A program made the position numbers and the translations under genes. Positions 6,865 to 14,081 of a DNA stretch of 24,905 nucleotides are shown here, one piece after another; positions within the stretch are counted from its first letter, which is position 1; each line of letters opens with the position of its first letter. The notes below the pieces were generated by a model. It was not told the origin of the DNA, did no database searches, and worked only from the letters and a program-made list of their open reading frames with translations. Source of the stretch: CAZWUK01 sp964636685 (GTDB lineage: Bacteria; Bacillota; Clostridia; Christensenellales; CAG-138); NCBI GenBank assembly GCA_964636685.1, contig CAZWUK010000029.1:1-24905 (forward strand). The letters run 5' to 3'.

Positions 6865-8135
6865 AGGCGGCGTTTTATACCCTCGGCTGCAAGGTGAACC
6901 ACTATGAGACTGAGGCGATGACGGAGCTGTTTCGGCAGGCGGACTGGGAGATCGTAGACTTTTCGGCACAGGCGGACGTCTATGTGGTCAACACCTGCAC
7001 CGTCACGCAGATCAGCGACAAAAAGTCACGGCAGATGCTCTCGCGCGCACATGCGGAAGCGCCGGACGCCTTAATCGTCGCGGTCGGGTGCTACGCACAG
7101 TCCGCATCAGAGACGGTGGAGCAGCTCCCCGGCGTGGGACTGGTGCTTGGCACGGACGGACGGCGAGAGATTGTCGAGCGCGTGGAAGAAGCGCTTCATG
7201 GGCGCACGGGCAGCCGCGTCACGGACATTCGGCAAACGCATACTTTTGAGGAGCTGACGCCGCACCGCGACGGCAGAACGCGCGCAACGCTGAAAATTCA
7301 GGACGGCTGCCGCAACTACTGCACCTATTGCATCATTCCCTATGCGCGCGGGCCGATTCGCTCGCGCTCCATGGAAAACATTGAACAAGAACTGCATACG
7401 CTGGCGCAAGAAGGCTACCGCGAGGTCGTTTTGACCGGCATCCATCTGGCAAGCTACGGGCTGGATACGGGAAATGGCGAGCTGCTGGACGTGATGCGGC
7501 TTGCAGACAGCATCGACGGGATCGACCGCGTGCGGCTTGGTTCGCTCGAACCGCGCTATGTGGACGAGCATTTTTGCGAGGCTGCCGCAGCGCTGCCGTC
7601 CCTGTGCCGCCAGTTTCACCTGTCGCTGCAAAGCGGATCGGACAGCGTGCTTTTGCGCATGAACCGCCGCTATACCACCGAAGAATACGAAAAAAGCGTC
7701 GCCTTGCTGCGACAGTATCTGCCCGACTGTGCGATCACGACCGATGTAATCGCCGGGTTTGTCGGGGAAACGGAGCAGGAGCACAACGAAACGCTTGCCT
7801 TTGTGGAAAAGATCGGCTTTTCGCGCATCCATGTGTTCCCGTACAGCCGCCGCAAGGGGACAAAGGCGGACGCGATGCCGGGACACTTGGAAAAGCGGGT
7901 CAAGGATGCGCGGGCAAAGGAGCTGATCGCGCTGGGTGAGCGGCTGGAGCTTGCGTTTGCGCAAAAGCAGCTTGGTACGATCGCCGAGGTGCTGCTCGAA
8001 ACGGACGGCACCGGCTACACCAAAAACTATGTACGCGTGCGCGCGCAGGGTCTGGAGGGCGACGTGGTGCGCATACGGTTGACAGAGATCGGAACAGACG
8101 GGATTTTAACGGGAAAGGAGTTGGAAAGAATATGA
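6861..8135 (+). CDS. mtaB: tRNA t6A37 methylthiotransferase
   Basis: MtaB adds a methylthio group to N6-threonylcarbamoyladenosine 37 of tRNAs reading ANN codons, using two iron-sulfur clusters. The 424-residue product has the N-terminal UPF0004 domain with three cluster cysteines (Cys10 in LGCK, Cys46 in NTCT, Cys77 in GCYAQ). A radical-SAM domain follows, with Cys150-x3-Cys154-x2-Cys157 (GCRNYCTYC), and then a C-terminal TRAM-like RNA-binding part (about 365-424). Phrases such as YTLGCKVNHYET are typical of MtaB rather than MiaB or RimO. The start overlaps the rsmE stop by 4 bp, with a GAGGTAG ribosome site inside rsmE, and the stop overlaps the HIT gene start by 4 bp. The threonine theme (thrS, t6A) is shared with the divergent neighbour, which may be coincidence. 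Confidence 0.94.
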   Translation: MKAAFYTLGCKVNHYETEAMTELFRQADWEIVDFSAQADVYVVNTCTVTQISDKKSRQMLSRAHAEAPDALIVAVGCYAQSASETVEQLPGVGLVLGTDGRREIVERVEEALHGRTGSRVTDIRQTHTFEELTPHRDGRTRATLKIQDGCRNYCTYCIIPYARGPIRSRSMENIEQELHTLAQEGYREVVLTGIHLASYGLDTGNGELLDVMRLADSIDGIDRVRLGSLEPRYVDEHFCEAAAALPSLCRQFHLSLQSGSDSVLLRMNRRYTTEEYEKSVALLRQYLPDCAITTDVIAGFVGETEQEHNETLAFVEKIGFSRIHVFPYSRRKGTKADAMPGHLEKRVKDARAKELIALGERLELAFAQKQLGTIAEVLLETDGTGYTKNYVRVRAQGLEGDVVRIRLTEIGTDGILTGKELERI

Positions 8136-8473
8136 GCTGTATTTTTTGCAAGATCGTGTCGGGCGAGATCCCGGCAAAAAAAGCCTATGAGGACGACACC
8201 GTACTGGCGTTTTACGATCTGGATCCGCAGGCGCCCGTGCATGTGCTCATCATCCCCAAGGAGCATATCGAGAGCGTGAACGCGCTCGAGGAGCAGCACA
8301 AGGCTGTGGTGTTTCACATGTTTCAGGTGGCAAAGCAGCTGGCCAAAACGCTCAACATCGCCGAGAGCGGTTATCGGCTTGTGGAGAACACGGGACGTGA
8401 CGGCGGACAGAGCGTTTTGCATCTGCACATGCACCTTTTGGGCGGCAGATCGCTTCAGTGGCCGCCGGGCTGA
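8132..8473 (+). CDS. HIT-family (Hint-like) nucleotide hydrolase
   Basis: HIT proteins hydrolyse nucleotide phosphoramidates or adenylylated compounds. This 113-residue protein is full length for the Hint branch. It has an N-terminal CIFC zinc-type pair (Cys3, Cys6), FCKIVSGEIP, a central HVLIIPKEH, the catalytic triad His97-Leu-His99-Met-His101, and the conserved end LGGRSLQWPPG. The ATG overlaps the mtaB stop (ATGA) and follows GGAAAGGAG, so it is the last gene of the prmA operon. A strong terminator comes 18 bp after the stop. The in vivo substrate is unknown. Confidence 0.93.
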   Translation: MSCIFCKIVSGEIPAKKAYEDDTVLAFYDLDPQAPVHVLIIPKEHIESVNALEEQHKAVVFHMFQVAKQLAKTLNIAESGYRLVENTGRDGGQSVLHLHMHLLGGRSLQWPPG

Positions 8474-8490
8474 CGGAGAGAACAACGTTA

Positions 8491-8536
8491 AAACGGACTG
8501 CTCCGAGCAAAGTGCTGTGAGACAGTCCGTTTTTTT
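8491..8536 (+). terminator. Terminator of the prmA-HIT operon
   Basis: AAACGGACTG (8491-8500) pairs perfectly with CAGTCCGTTT (8523-8532), and the T run continues to 8536. A smaller hairpin (AGCA/TGCT) fills the loop. The TTTTAA on the other strand could give weak termination of the convergent DUF368 gene. Confidence 0.88.
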
Positions 8537-8551
8537 ATGCGCTCTCTTGGG

Positions 8552-9499
8552 TCATGCCTGCGGTTTTTTGTCCGTTTGGGCAGGCGTGAAGCGGCAGCTT
8601 AAACGATCCAGATAGAATGTGGCAAAAAAGCCAGCCGCCGCGAGAAAGATGGAAAGAAGCAGCTCGACCGTGCCGGAGAATTTTAACGGGATGATGGGGA
8701 TGGTGGACGCGATTACAAACCCGATCACACAGTGGAACATGACGCCGTAGTGCTTTTGAAACAGGCTGTTGACTGCGCGCGCCAGCAAGAGCACCGTGGC
8801 AAGGATGCCAATGAGAAACGGGATCACGACCGCGGGGTCGAGCCTTGACAGACCCTCCGACATCGGATAATACAGTCCAAGGAACAGGAGAAGCGACGAG
8901 GAGCTCATGCCGGGGACGATGAGACTGATGCCCCAGAGCACGCCGCAGAACAGAAACCAGCCAACAGAGGGCGCGGGCTGTACGATGGAGCCATTTTGTA
9001 AAAACAGGAACATCGACAGCAGCGCGGCAGTGCTGACGGCAAGCGCGATCCAGCAGCTCTTGGTACGCCCTTCCTTACCGCCCTCCCGGAACAGCGAGGG
9101 GAACATGCCGAGGATCAGCCCGATGAAAACGCTTGTCACAAGGGTCGCGTTCTTGGTCGCAAGCGCCGAGATGAGTCCGGCAAGCCCTAAAAAGCCGAGC
9201 GCCCAGCCGAGAACGACCGGAATAAAGAGCTGATAGTACTTGGGAATGCTTTTGATCGGGTGCGAGAGCAGCTCCATCATGGGCTTGTAGATGCCAAACG
9301 CCACAAGGAGCACGCCGCCGCTGATGCCGGGGAGGATTGCGCCTACGCCGATAATCACGCCCTCGATGAGCAGGACGAGCCAGCGCCCGATGCTTTTCGG
9401 CGCGTAGTTTTTCTTTGCCGTGGATTCTGTTGAAACGGAGGCCGGAACCGCAGCTTCGATGCGCTCCGCGTCCTTGGGGTCCGGTTTGCAAGCTTCCAT
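8552..9499 (-). CDS. DUF368 membrane protein, polyprenyl-phosphate transporter (PopT-like)
   Basis: DUF368 proteins (PopT) have been shown to help return undecaprenyl phosphate across the membrane for reuse in cell-envelope synthesis; this assignment is by family. The protein is about 315 residues with eight or so hydrophobic helices from about residue 36 on. The two signature re-entrant motifs are GAILPGISGG near the first helix and LIVPGMSSSS in the middle, which suggest an internal duplication. I choose ATG 9499 because GGGAG lies 8 bases upstream. The frame continues to a TTG at 9610 with no ribosome site, which would add 37 polar residues. Even with the chosen start a polar 35-residue N-terminal segment precedes the first helix. 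It is the last gene of the minus block and converges on the HIT operon. A TATACT at 9632-9627 may belong to its own promoter, but no good -35 box is visible. Confidence 0.88.
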   Translation of the reverse strand: MEACKPDPKDAERIEAAVPASVSTESTAKKNYAPKSIGRWLVLLIEGVIIGVGAILPGISGGVLLVAFGIYKPMMELLSHPIKSIPKYYQLFIPVVLGWALGFLGLAGLISALATKNATLVTSVFIGLILGMFPSLFREGGKEGRTKSCWIALAVSTAALLSMFLFLQNGSIVQPAPSVGWFLFCGVLWGISLIVPGMSSSSLLLFLGLYYPMSEGLSRLDPAVVIPFLIGILATVLLLARAVNSLFQKHYGVMFHCVIGFVIASTIPIIPLKFSGTVELLLSIFLAAAGFFATFYLDRLSCRFTPAQTDKKPQA

Positions 9500-9680
9500 G
9501 TTTTGATCTCCCGTATGAAGCGGTGTCGGATCGCTGTAAAGACCGCCGTTTTTTTCTACGTGCGATCCGAACGCTTTTCCTTTGTTATTGCTATGATAGT
9601 TCGTATCCAATGTAGAGAATAGCGATAGTATACTTGATTTTGCCCGAAAAAGATAGAGCCAGTTGGCGGGATGCCCCGGC

Positions 9681-10382
9681 TTATGGCGCAGATTGCTCCT
9701 TTCGGATCAGAAGCGGGCAAAATGAGAGGTAATCCGCGGCGGCAAAATGATAGCGGACGCCGTGATGCACGCCGGAAAAGGCGCTGTGATGCGCCGGGCC
9801 GTGCAGATGCCCGTAAACAACGTCACAAACGCCGTATTCTTCGAGCAGGAGCGTAAACGGCGTGTCGGCAAGCTTATCGTCGAGCGGCGGGTAATGCAGC
9901 ATCACGAGCTTCTCACAGCCCTCCGGCATGGCGGCGAGCGACAGCCGCAGCCGTCCGAGCTCGCGTTCGTAGATCTTGCGGTCGTCCTGAGAAAAGGCGG
10001 CGCTGTTGGGACTTGTCCAGCCGCGCGTACCGCCGATGGCGACATTGCCGCGCAAAACGGCGTTATTCTGAATTGCGCCGATGCTGTCCGGCAGCAGCTG
10101 CTTGACCTTGGTATAGGAGCTCCACCAGTAATCGTGATTACCGCGCAAAAGCAGCTTCTTTCCCGGCAGCGCGTCAAGAAACGCGAGATCCTCCTTGGCG
10201 TCCTCCAGCTGCATCGCCCAGCTGATGTCGCCGGGGATCAAAACGAGATCGCCGTCCGCGACCGTTTTTTTCCAGCAAGCCTCAAGGCGGCGCGTATGAT
10301 CCTCCCACGCGCTGCCGAATATCTCCATGGGCTTTTCCACGGTGTGCGAAAGATGTACGTCTGCGATGGCGTAAATGGACAT
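9681..10382 (-). CDS. Metallophosphoesterase (calcineurin-like)
   Basis: The 233-residue protein carries the full dimetal phosphoesterase motif series: Asp8-x-His10 (ADVHLS), Gly51-Asp52 (PGDISW), GNHD (81-84), His163 (LHYPP) and GHLH (191-194). The subfamily (YkuE/UCP-type, cytosolic, no signal peptide) is not assigned to one substrate; phosphodiester or phosphomonoester hydrolysis is the safe statement. ATG 10382 follows AGGAGGAAGC; an open frame upstream overlaps the neighbouring gene's terminator and end and is rejected as the start. The gene lies only 27 bases after the T run of that terminator, and its ribosome site can pair with an upstream TCCTCC on the mRNA. Expression may therefore depend on read-through from the zinc-ribbon gene. 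Confidence 0.9.
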   Translation of the reverse strand: MSIYAIADVHLSHTVEKPMEIFGSAWEDHTRRLEACWKKTVADGDLVLIPGDISWAMQLEDAKEDLAFLDALPGKKLLLRGNHDYWWSSYTKVKQLLPDSIGAIQNNAVLRGNVAIGGTRGWTSPNSAAFSQDDRKIYERELGRLRLSLAAMPEGCEKLVMLHYPPLDDKLADTPFTLLLEEYGVCDVVYGHLHGPAHHSAFSGVHHGVRYHFAAADYLSFCPLLIRKEQSAP

Positions 10383-10413
10383 GCTTCCTCCTGCTCTTGT
10401 GCGGAAGGAGGAT

Positions 10414-10443
10414 AAAAAAGCCGGCGGCTCAGCGTCGGCTTTT
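10414..10443 (-). terminator. Terminator of the zinc-ribbon gene, upstream of the phosphoesterase
   Basis: On the minus strand, AAAAGCCGACG (10443-10433) pairs with CGCCGGCTTTT (10426-10416) with one G-T pair and a CTGAGC loop, followed by a T run to 10414. It sits 8 bp after the zinc-ribbon stop and about 30 bp before the phosphoesterase ATG. Confidence 0.8.
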
Positions 10444-10450
10444 GCAAAGA

Positions 10451-10765
10451 TCACTCTTCTTCGTCCTCTTCCTCGTCTTCGTCCTCAACGAGGTCAAGCT
10501 CTAGATCCAGCTCCTCGTCGTCGCCGGCCTCCGGGACATTTGCGGCGTTTTCAAGATCGACCTGCCGCTTATGCTCCTTGTAGCATTCCGCGCAAAGCCC
10601 GTTGCGGTACACGGGTTCTTCACCGCATTCCGAACAGAGCCGCGGCTCGCCGGTCTTCTTTTCGTGAACGGTAACGCGCTTCATGGCGCGGGCGCATACG
10701 TCACAATACTGCTGCCCTTCGCGGATATAGTTCAATTCGCATTTGGGGCATTTATGCAAAGCCAT
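10451..10765 (-). CDS. Small double zinc-ribbon protein with acidic C-terminal tail
   Basis: I do not recognise a named family. The 104-residue protein has two four-cysteine modules: Cys6-x2-Cys9 with Cys21-x2-Cys24, and Cys44-x2-Cys47 with Cys58-x2-Cys61. Each has the CxxC-x(10-11)-CxxC spacing of zinc ribbons. A basic helix (about 62-72) and an acidic tail (81-104, almost only Asp, Glu and Leu, ending in EEEDEEE) follow. The tail resembles those of nucleic-acid or ribosome-associated factors, but no function can be given. The start at ATG 10765 follows AGGAG at a slightly long spacing of 10; a TTG seven codons upstream is unlikely. It has its own promoter, which overlaps the engB stop codon, and its own terminator 8 bp after its stop, so it can be a monocistronic transcript. 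Confidence 0.82.
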   Translation of the reverse strand: MALHKCPKCELNYIREGQQYCDVCARAMKRVTVHEKKTGEPRLCSECGEEPVYRNGLCAECYKEHKRQVDLENAANVPEAGDDEELDLELDLVEDEDEEEDEEE

Positions 10766-10806
10766 AGGGATGGTTCTCCTTACCAAAGAAATAGACTTCG
10801 GTGCAT

Positions 10807-10835
10807 ATTATGCGGAAAACAAACCGACATGTCAA
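10807..10835 (-). promoter_or_regulatory. Promoter of the zinc-ribbon gene
   Basis: On the minus strand TTGACA (10835-10830) is a perfect -35 box. A 17-bp spacer follows, then CATAAT (10812-10807), five of six matches. The -35 box overlaps the engB stop codon. The predicted start is near 10800, giving a 35-nt leader. Confidence 0.7.
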
Positions 10836-11440
10836 GCCCTTTCTGTGTTTTGGCGATCCTGAAGAATTTGTCCCATGCGTTCGAGCAGTTCCGCCTTGCC
10901 TTCTCCCGTCTCGGAGGAGAAGCAAATGGCGGCGGGCGGCGCGCCGAGCGCCTTGGCGGCGGCGTTTGCCAAAAGCTTGCGCTGCGACCTTGTGACCTTG
11001 TCGGACTTGGTGGCGACAAGCGTAAAGGGGATGCCGTAATACAGCACGTATTGGAACATCTGCCGGTCGTCCTCGGTCGGCGTATGGCGGATGTCGATGA
11101 GCAAAAACAGGTGGTTGACGCGGCCGGACGAGAGATACGCCTCCATCAACTCGCCCCAGCCTTCCTGCTCCTTTTTGCTGGCCTTGGCAAAGCCGTAGCC
11201 CGGCAGATCCACAAGGTAAAAGAGCCGGTTGATGGTAAAGAAGTTAATCAGCCGCGTTTTCCCCGGCTGCTGGGAGGTTCTTGCGAGCTTTCCGTTGCCG
11301 GTCAGGCAGTTGATGAGGGAGCTTTTGCCCACATTGGACTTTCCGACAATGGCGATCTCGCAGAGCGTTTGCTGCGGATACGGGGTGGAAAGCCCGGCGC
11401 TTGTGGTAAACTCCGCCTGCTTAATGACGAATGGCTGCAT
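10832..11440 (-). CDS. engB: Ribosome biogenesis GTP-binding protein EngB/YsxC
   Basis: EngB is an essential GTPase for late assembly of the 50S subunit. The 202-residue product has the GTPase motifs in order: G1 GKSNVGKSS (33-41), the G2 region with QQPGKT (58-62 area), G3 DLPGYGFA (78-85), G4 TKSDK (144-148) and G5 SSETG. Length is normal. The start ATG at 11440 lies inside lon, 20 bp before the lon stop, behind AAGGGAAG; the two genes are surely co-transcribed, as in Bacillus subtilis (lonA-ysxC). No terminator follows; the next gene's promoter overlaps its stop. Confidence 0.95.
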   Translation of the reverse strand: MQPFVIKQAEFTTSAGLSTPYPQQTLCEIAIVGKSNVGKSSLINCLTGNGKLARTSQQPGKTRLINFFTINRLFYLVDLPGYGFAKASKKEQEGWGELMEAYLSSGRVNHLFLLIDIRHTPTEDDRQMFQYVLYYGIPFTLVATKSDKVTRSQRKLLANAAAKALGAPPAAICFSSETGEGKAELLERMGQILQDRQNTERA

Positions 11441-13796
11441 GAATATCTTCCCTTTCGGTAACGTTGAGAACCGCCTCGCTCCATTTGGGGCAGCGGGTCA
11501 GCGCGTGCGACAACACGGTTTCCGCATCTGTGACAAACAGGATTTTCAGCGCATCCTTGACCCGTGCCGGCACGTCGAACAGGCTTTCACGGTTCTCCTC
11601 GGGCAGGATGACGGTGGTGACGCCGTGACGTACGGCGGCAAGCAGCTTTTCGCGCAGTCCGCCGATGGGCAGTACGCGCCCGCGCAGCGTGATCTCGCCC
11701 GTCATGGCGACGTCGCTGCGCACCGGGATGCCGGTCAGCGCCGAAACAAGCGCCGTGGCCATGGCAATGCCGGCAGACGGCCCATCCTTGGGCACCGCGC
11801 CCTCCGGCACATGAATGTGCAGGTCAAGCTTGTCAAACATCTCCGACTCAATGTCAAAATGCTCCGCGTTTGCCTTCACAAACGTCATGGCGGCGCGCGC
11901 GGATTCCTGCATGACGTCGCCAAGCTGACCGGTCAGTTGCAGATTGCCCTTGCCCGGTACGGCGGTGGCTTCGATTTCCAGCGTCTCTCCGCCGACGCTC
12001 GTCCACGCAAGCCCTGTGACGACGCCGACGAGCGGCGGGTGCTTTTCGCTGTCGCTGTAATACTTTTTCGGCCCCAGCCATTCGGTGATACGACCGGGCG
12101 TGAGCGTGAGCCTTCGGTGTCCTTCCACGACCTCACAGGCGGTCTTGCGGCAAACGGCGGCAATGACGCGCTCCAGCTCGCGCACGCCGGCCTCCCGGGT
12201 ATAGCCTTCCACAAGCGTCGAAAGCGATTCCTCGGGGATGCGCAGGTGCGTCTTTTTGAGCCCGTGCTTTTCCATCTGCCGCGGGATCAGGTGCCGGCGG
12301 GAGATCTCAAGCTTCTCATCAAACAGATAGCTCGGCACCTCGATGACCTCCATGCGATCAAGCAGCGGCTTGGGGATGAGCGACGCGTCGTTTGCCGTGG
12401 TGAGCAGCATGCAGCGCGACAGATCGTACGGAAGCTCCAGAAAGTGATCCACAAACGAGTTGTTCTGCGCGCTGTCGAGCACCTCCAGCATCGCGGAGGC
12501 AGGGTCGCCGCGCATATCGCTCGAGAGCTTGTCAATCTCGTCAAACAGCAGCAGAGGATTGACCGTGCCGGCTTTTTTCATGCTGTCGATGATGCGCCCC
12601 GGCTCCGCGCCGATATAGGTGCGCCGGTGTCCGCGGATCTCGGCCTCGTCGTGTACGCCGCCGAGGCTCATGCGCACAAAATGACGGCCGGTCGCTTCGG
12701 CAATGGCCTTTGCGATTGAGGTCTTGCCCACGCCCGGCGGGCCGACGAGACAGAGGATCTGTCCTTGCGGATTGTTGGTGAGCCTTTCTACGGCAAGGCT
12801 CTCGATGATGCGTTCCTTCACGCGCTCCATGCCGTAATGATCCCGGTCGAGCACCGCGCGCGCATGGGCAAGATCGAGGTTTTCCTCGGAGGTTTCTACC
12901 CACGGCAGATCCAGAATACACTCGATGTAGCTCTGCGCCATGGGCTGCTCATGCGAACCCATGGGGAGCTGCTCATAGCGGTTCAGCTGCTTTTCGAGCG
13001 CGGTTCGCACTTCGTCGGGCAGCTGCTTTTTTGCTGCGCGGGCGCGGTAACCGGAGAGCTCGTCGTCTTCACCGACGCCCAACTCCTCCTTGACGGCCTT
13101 GAGCTGCTCACGCAGAACAAATTCCTTTTGGTTTTGCTCCATCGCGCCCTTGATCTTCTCGGAGATGCGGCGGTCGATCGCCATGACCTCCAGCTCCTTT
13201 GCGATGAGGGCCAGCAGATACATGGCGCGCTTTTCCGCGTCAAATTCCTCCAAGAGCGCCTGCTTGTCGGAAAGCTGCGTCGCCACATGCTGCGATATCG
13301 CATCGACAAAGGCGGAGAATTCCGGCGTTTGCAGCACGTTTTCGCGCTGATCGACGGTCAGCTTATCGCGGGAAGCGGCGTGCTGCCGAAAAGCGTCGGA
13401 CAGGCGGCGGCGCAGCGCTTCCTCTGTGACGGCGTCCGGCTCGGTCTCCACGGGATAGACGACATTCGCGGCAAAATATGGCGTATCGGAAACATATTCC
13501 CCGATCATTGCCCGGGAAACGCCAGTAACCAGAAGATGCACGGTTTCATTTTGGATACGAAACACCTGCCGGATGCGGCATACGGTGCCGACGCGAAAGA
13601 TGTCCTCGCTTGTAATCTCCACCTGCTTGGCGTTCTGCTGCGCCGAAAACAGGGCAAGCCCGTCTCCGGAAAGCGCGTATTCCATTGCGGCGAGCGATTT
13701 TTTGCGGCCGATATCACAATGAATGATCTCTCCCGGCAGAACGGCGACGCCTCGCAGCGGGATGACCGGTAAAAAGTCTTTCTTTTGATTTTCCAT
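11421..13796 (-). CDS. lon: ATP-dependent endopeptidase La (Lon)
   Basis: Lon is a cytoplasmic ATP-driven protease that degrades damaged and regulatory proteins. The 791-residue product shows the N-terminal LON substrate-binding domain (about 8-200), a helical region, an AAA+ module with Walker A GPPGVGKT (352-359) and Walker B LLLFDEID (415-422), and the C-terminal protease with the catalytic Ser674 (KDGPSAG) and Lys717 (REKLLA). It is complete and of the LonA type. ATG 13796 follows AAAGGAG; the longer frame upstream enters the promoter spacer and is rejected. It has its own promoter and is separated from clpX by a terminator. The engB start lies inside its 3' end. Confidence 0.97.
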   Translation of the reverse strand: MENQKKDFLPVIPLRGVAVLPGEIIHCDIGRKKSLAAMEYALSGDGLALFSAQQNAKQVEITSEDIFRVGTVCRIRQVFRIQNETVHLLVTGVSRAMIGEYVSDTPYFAANVVYPVETEPDAVTEEALRRRLSDAFRQHAASRDKLTVDQRENVLQTPEFSAFVDAISQHVATQLSDKQALLEEFDAEKRAMYLLALIAKELEVMAIDRRISEKIKGAMEQNQKEFVLREQLKAVKEELGVGEDDELSGYRARAAKKQLPDEVRTALEKQLNRYEQLPMGSHEQPMAQSYIECILDLPWVETSEENLDLAHARAVLDRDHYGMERVKERIIESLAVERLTNNPQGQILCLVGPPGVGKTSIAKAIAEATGRHFVRMSLGGVHDEAEIRGHRRTYIGAEPGRIIDSMKKAGTVNPLLLFDEIDKLSSDMRGDPASAMLEVLDSAQNNSFVDHFLELPYDLSRCMLLTTANDASLIPKPLLDRMEVIEVPSYLFDEKLEISRRHLIPRQMEKHGLKKTHLRIPEESLSTLVEGYTREAGVRELERVIAAVCRKTACEVVEGHRRLTLTPGRITEWLGPKKYYSDSEKHPPLVGVVTGLAWTSVGGETLEIEATAVPGKGNLQLTGQLGDVMQESARAAMTFVKANAEHFDIESEMFDKLDLHIHVPEGAVPKDGPSAGIAMATALVSALTGIPVRSDVAMTGEITLRGRVLPIGGLREKLLAAVRHGVTTVILPEENRESLFDVPARVKDALKILFVTDAETVLSHALTRCPKWSEAVLNVTEREDIHAAIRH

Positions 13797-13846
13797 GGTT
13801 GTACTCCTTTGGCGAAATCGGTGTTCGCCCCCAGTATTTCTTACCA

Positions 13847-13875
13847 AGTATATCGAAGATTGTCAGATAGTGCAA
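13847..13875 (-). promoter_or_regulatory. Promoter of lon-engB
   Basis: On the minus strand, TTGCAC (13875-13870), a 17-bp spacer and TATACT (13852-13847) form a good sigma-A promoter. The start near 13840 gives a leader of about 44 nt. The 154 bp upstream (13876-14029) hold no other gene I can support; no CIRCE or clear CtsR operator was seen. Confidence 0.72.
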
Positions 13876-14029
13876 TCGGTGCAGGGTGTCGAGAATTTGA
13901 CGTCGGCGTAAACTTCCTGTGCAAGCGCGGGGGAAAGCACGTTGGCTGGGCGCGAACAGCGCCTTGCCTCCTCCTGCCCGAAGCTTGTAAATTTCAGAAA
14001 ACCATTTGTCTCCGGGTATGGTGAGCGAC

Positions 14030-14060
14030 AAAAAAATGACCGCCCCGAGCGGGACGGCCA
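14030..14060 (-). terminator. Terminator of the tig-clpP-clpX operon
   Basis: On the minus strand, TGGCCGTCCC (14060-14051) pairs with GGGGCGGTCA (14046-14037) around a GCTC loop, with two G-T pairs. Seven T follow, to 14030. It lies 21 bp after the clpX stop and separates the operon from lon. Confidence 0.88.
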
Positions 14061-14081
14061 TTGATTGGAGCAATGCTTTTG

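Noticed and set aside
11229..12719. 496-codon + frame across engB and lon
   Set aside because: Antisense to two secure genes; no motifs and no ribosome site.
13876..14029. CtsR or HrcA/CIRCE operator before lon
   Set aside because: A single GTCAAA-like half site exists, but no tandem heptad and no GCACTC inverted repeat.
13714..14073. Small minus-strand open frame before lon
   Set aside because: It runs through the clpX terminator, the lon promoter and the lon start; no homology recognised.
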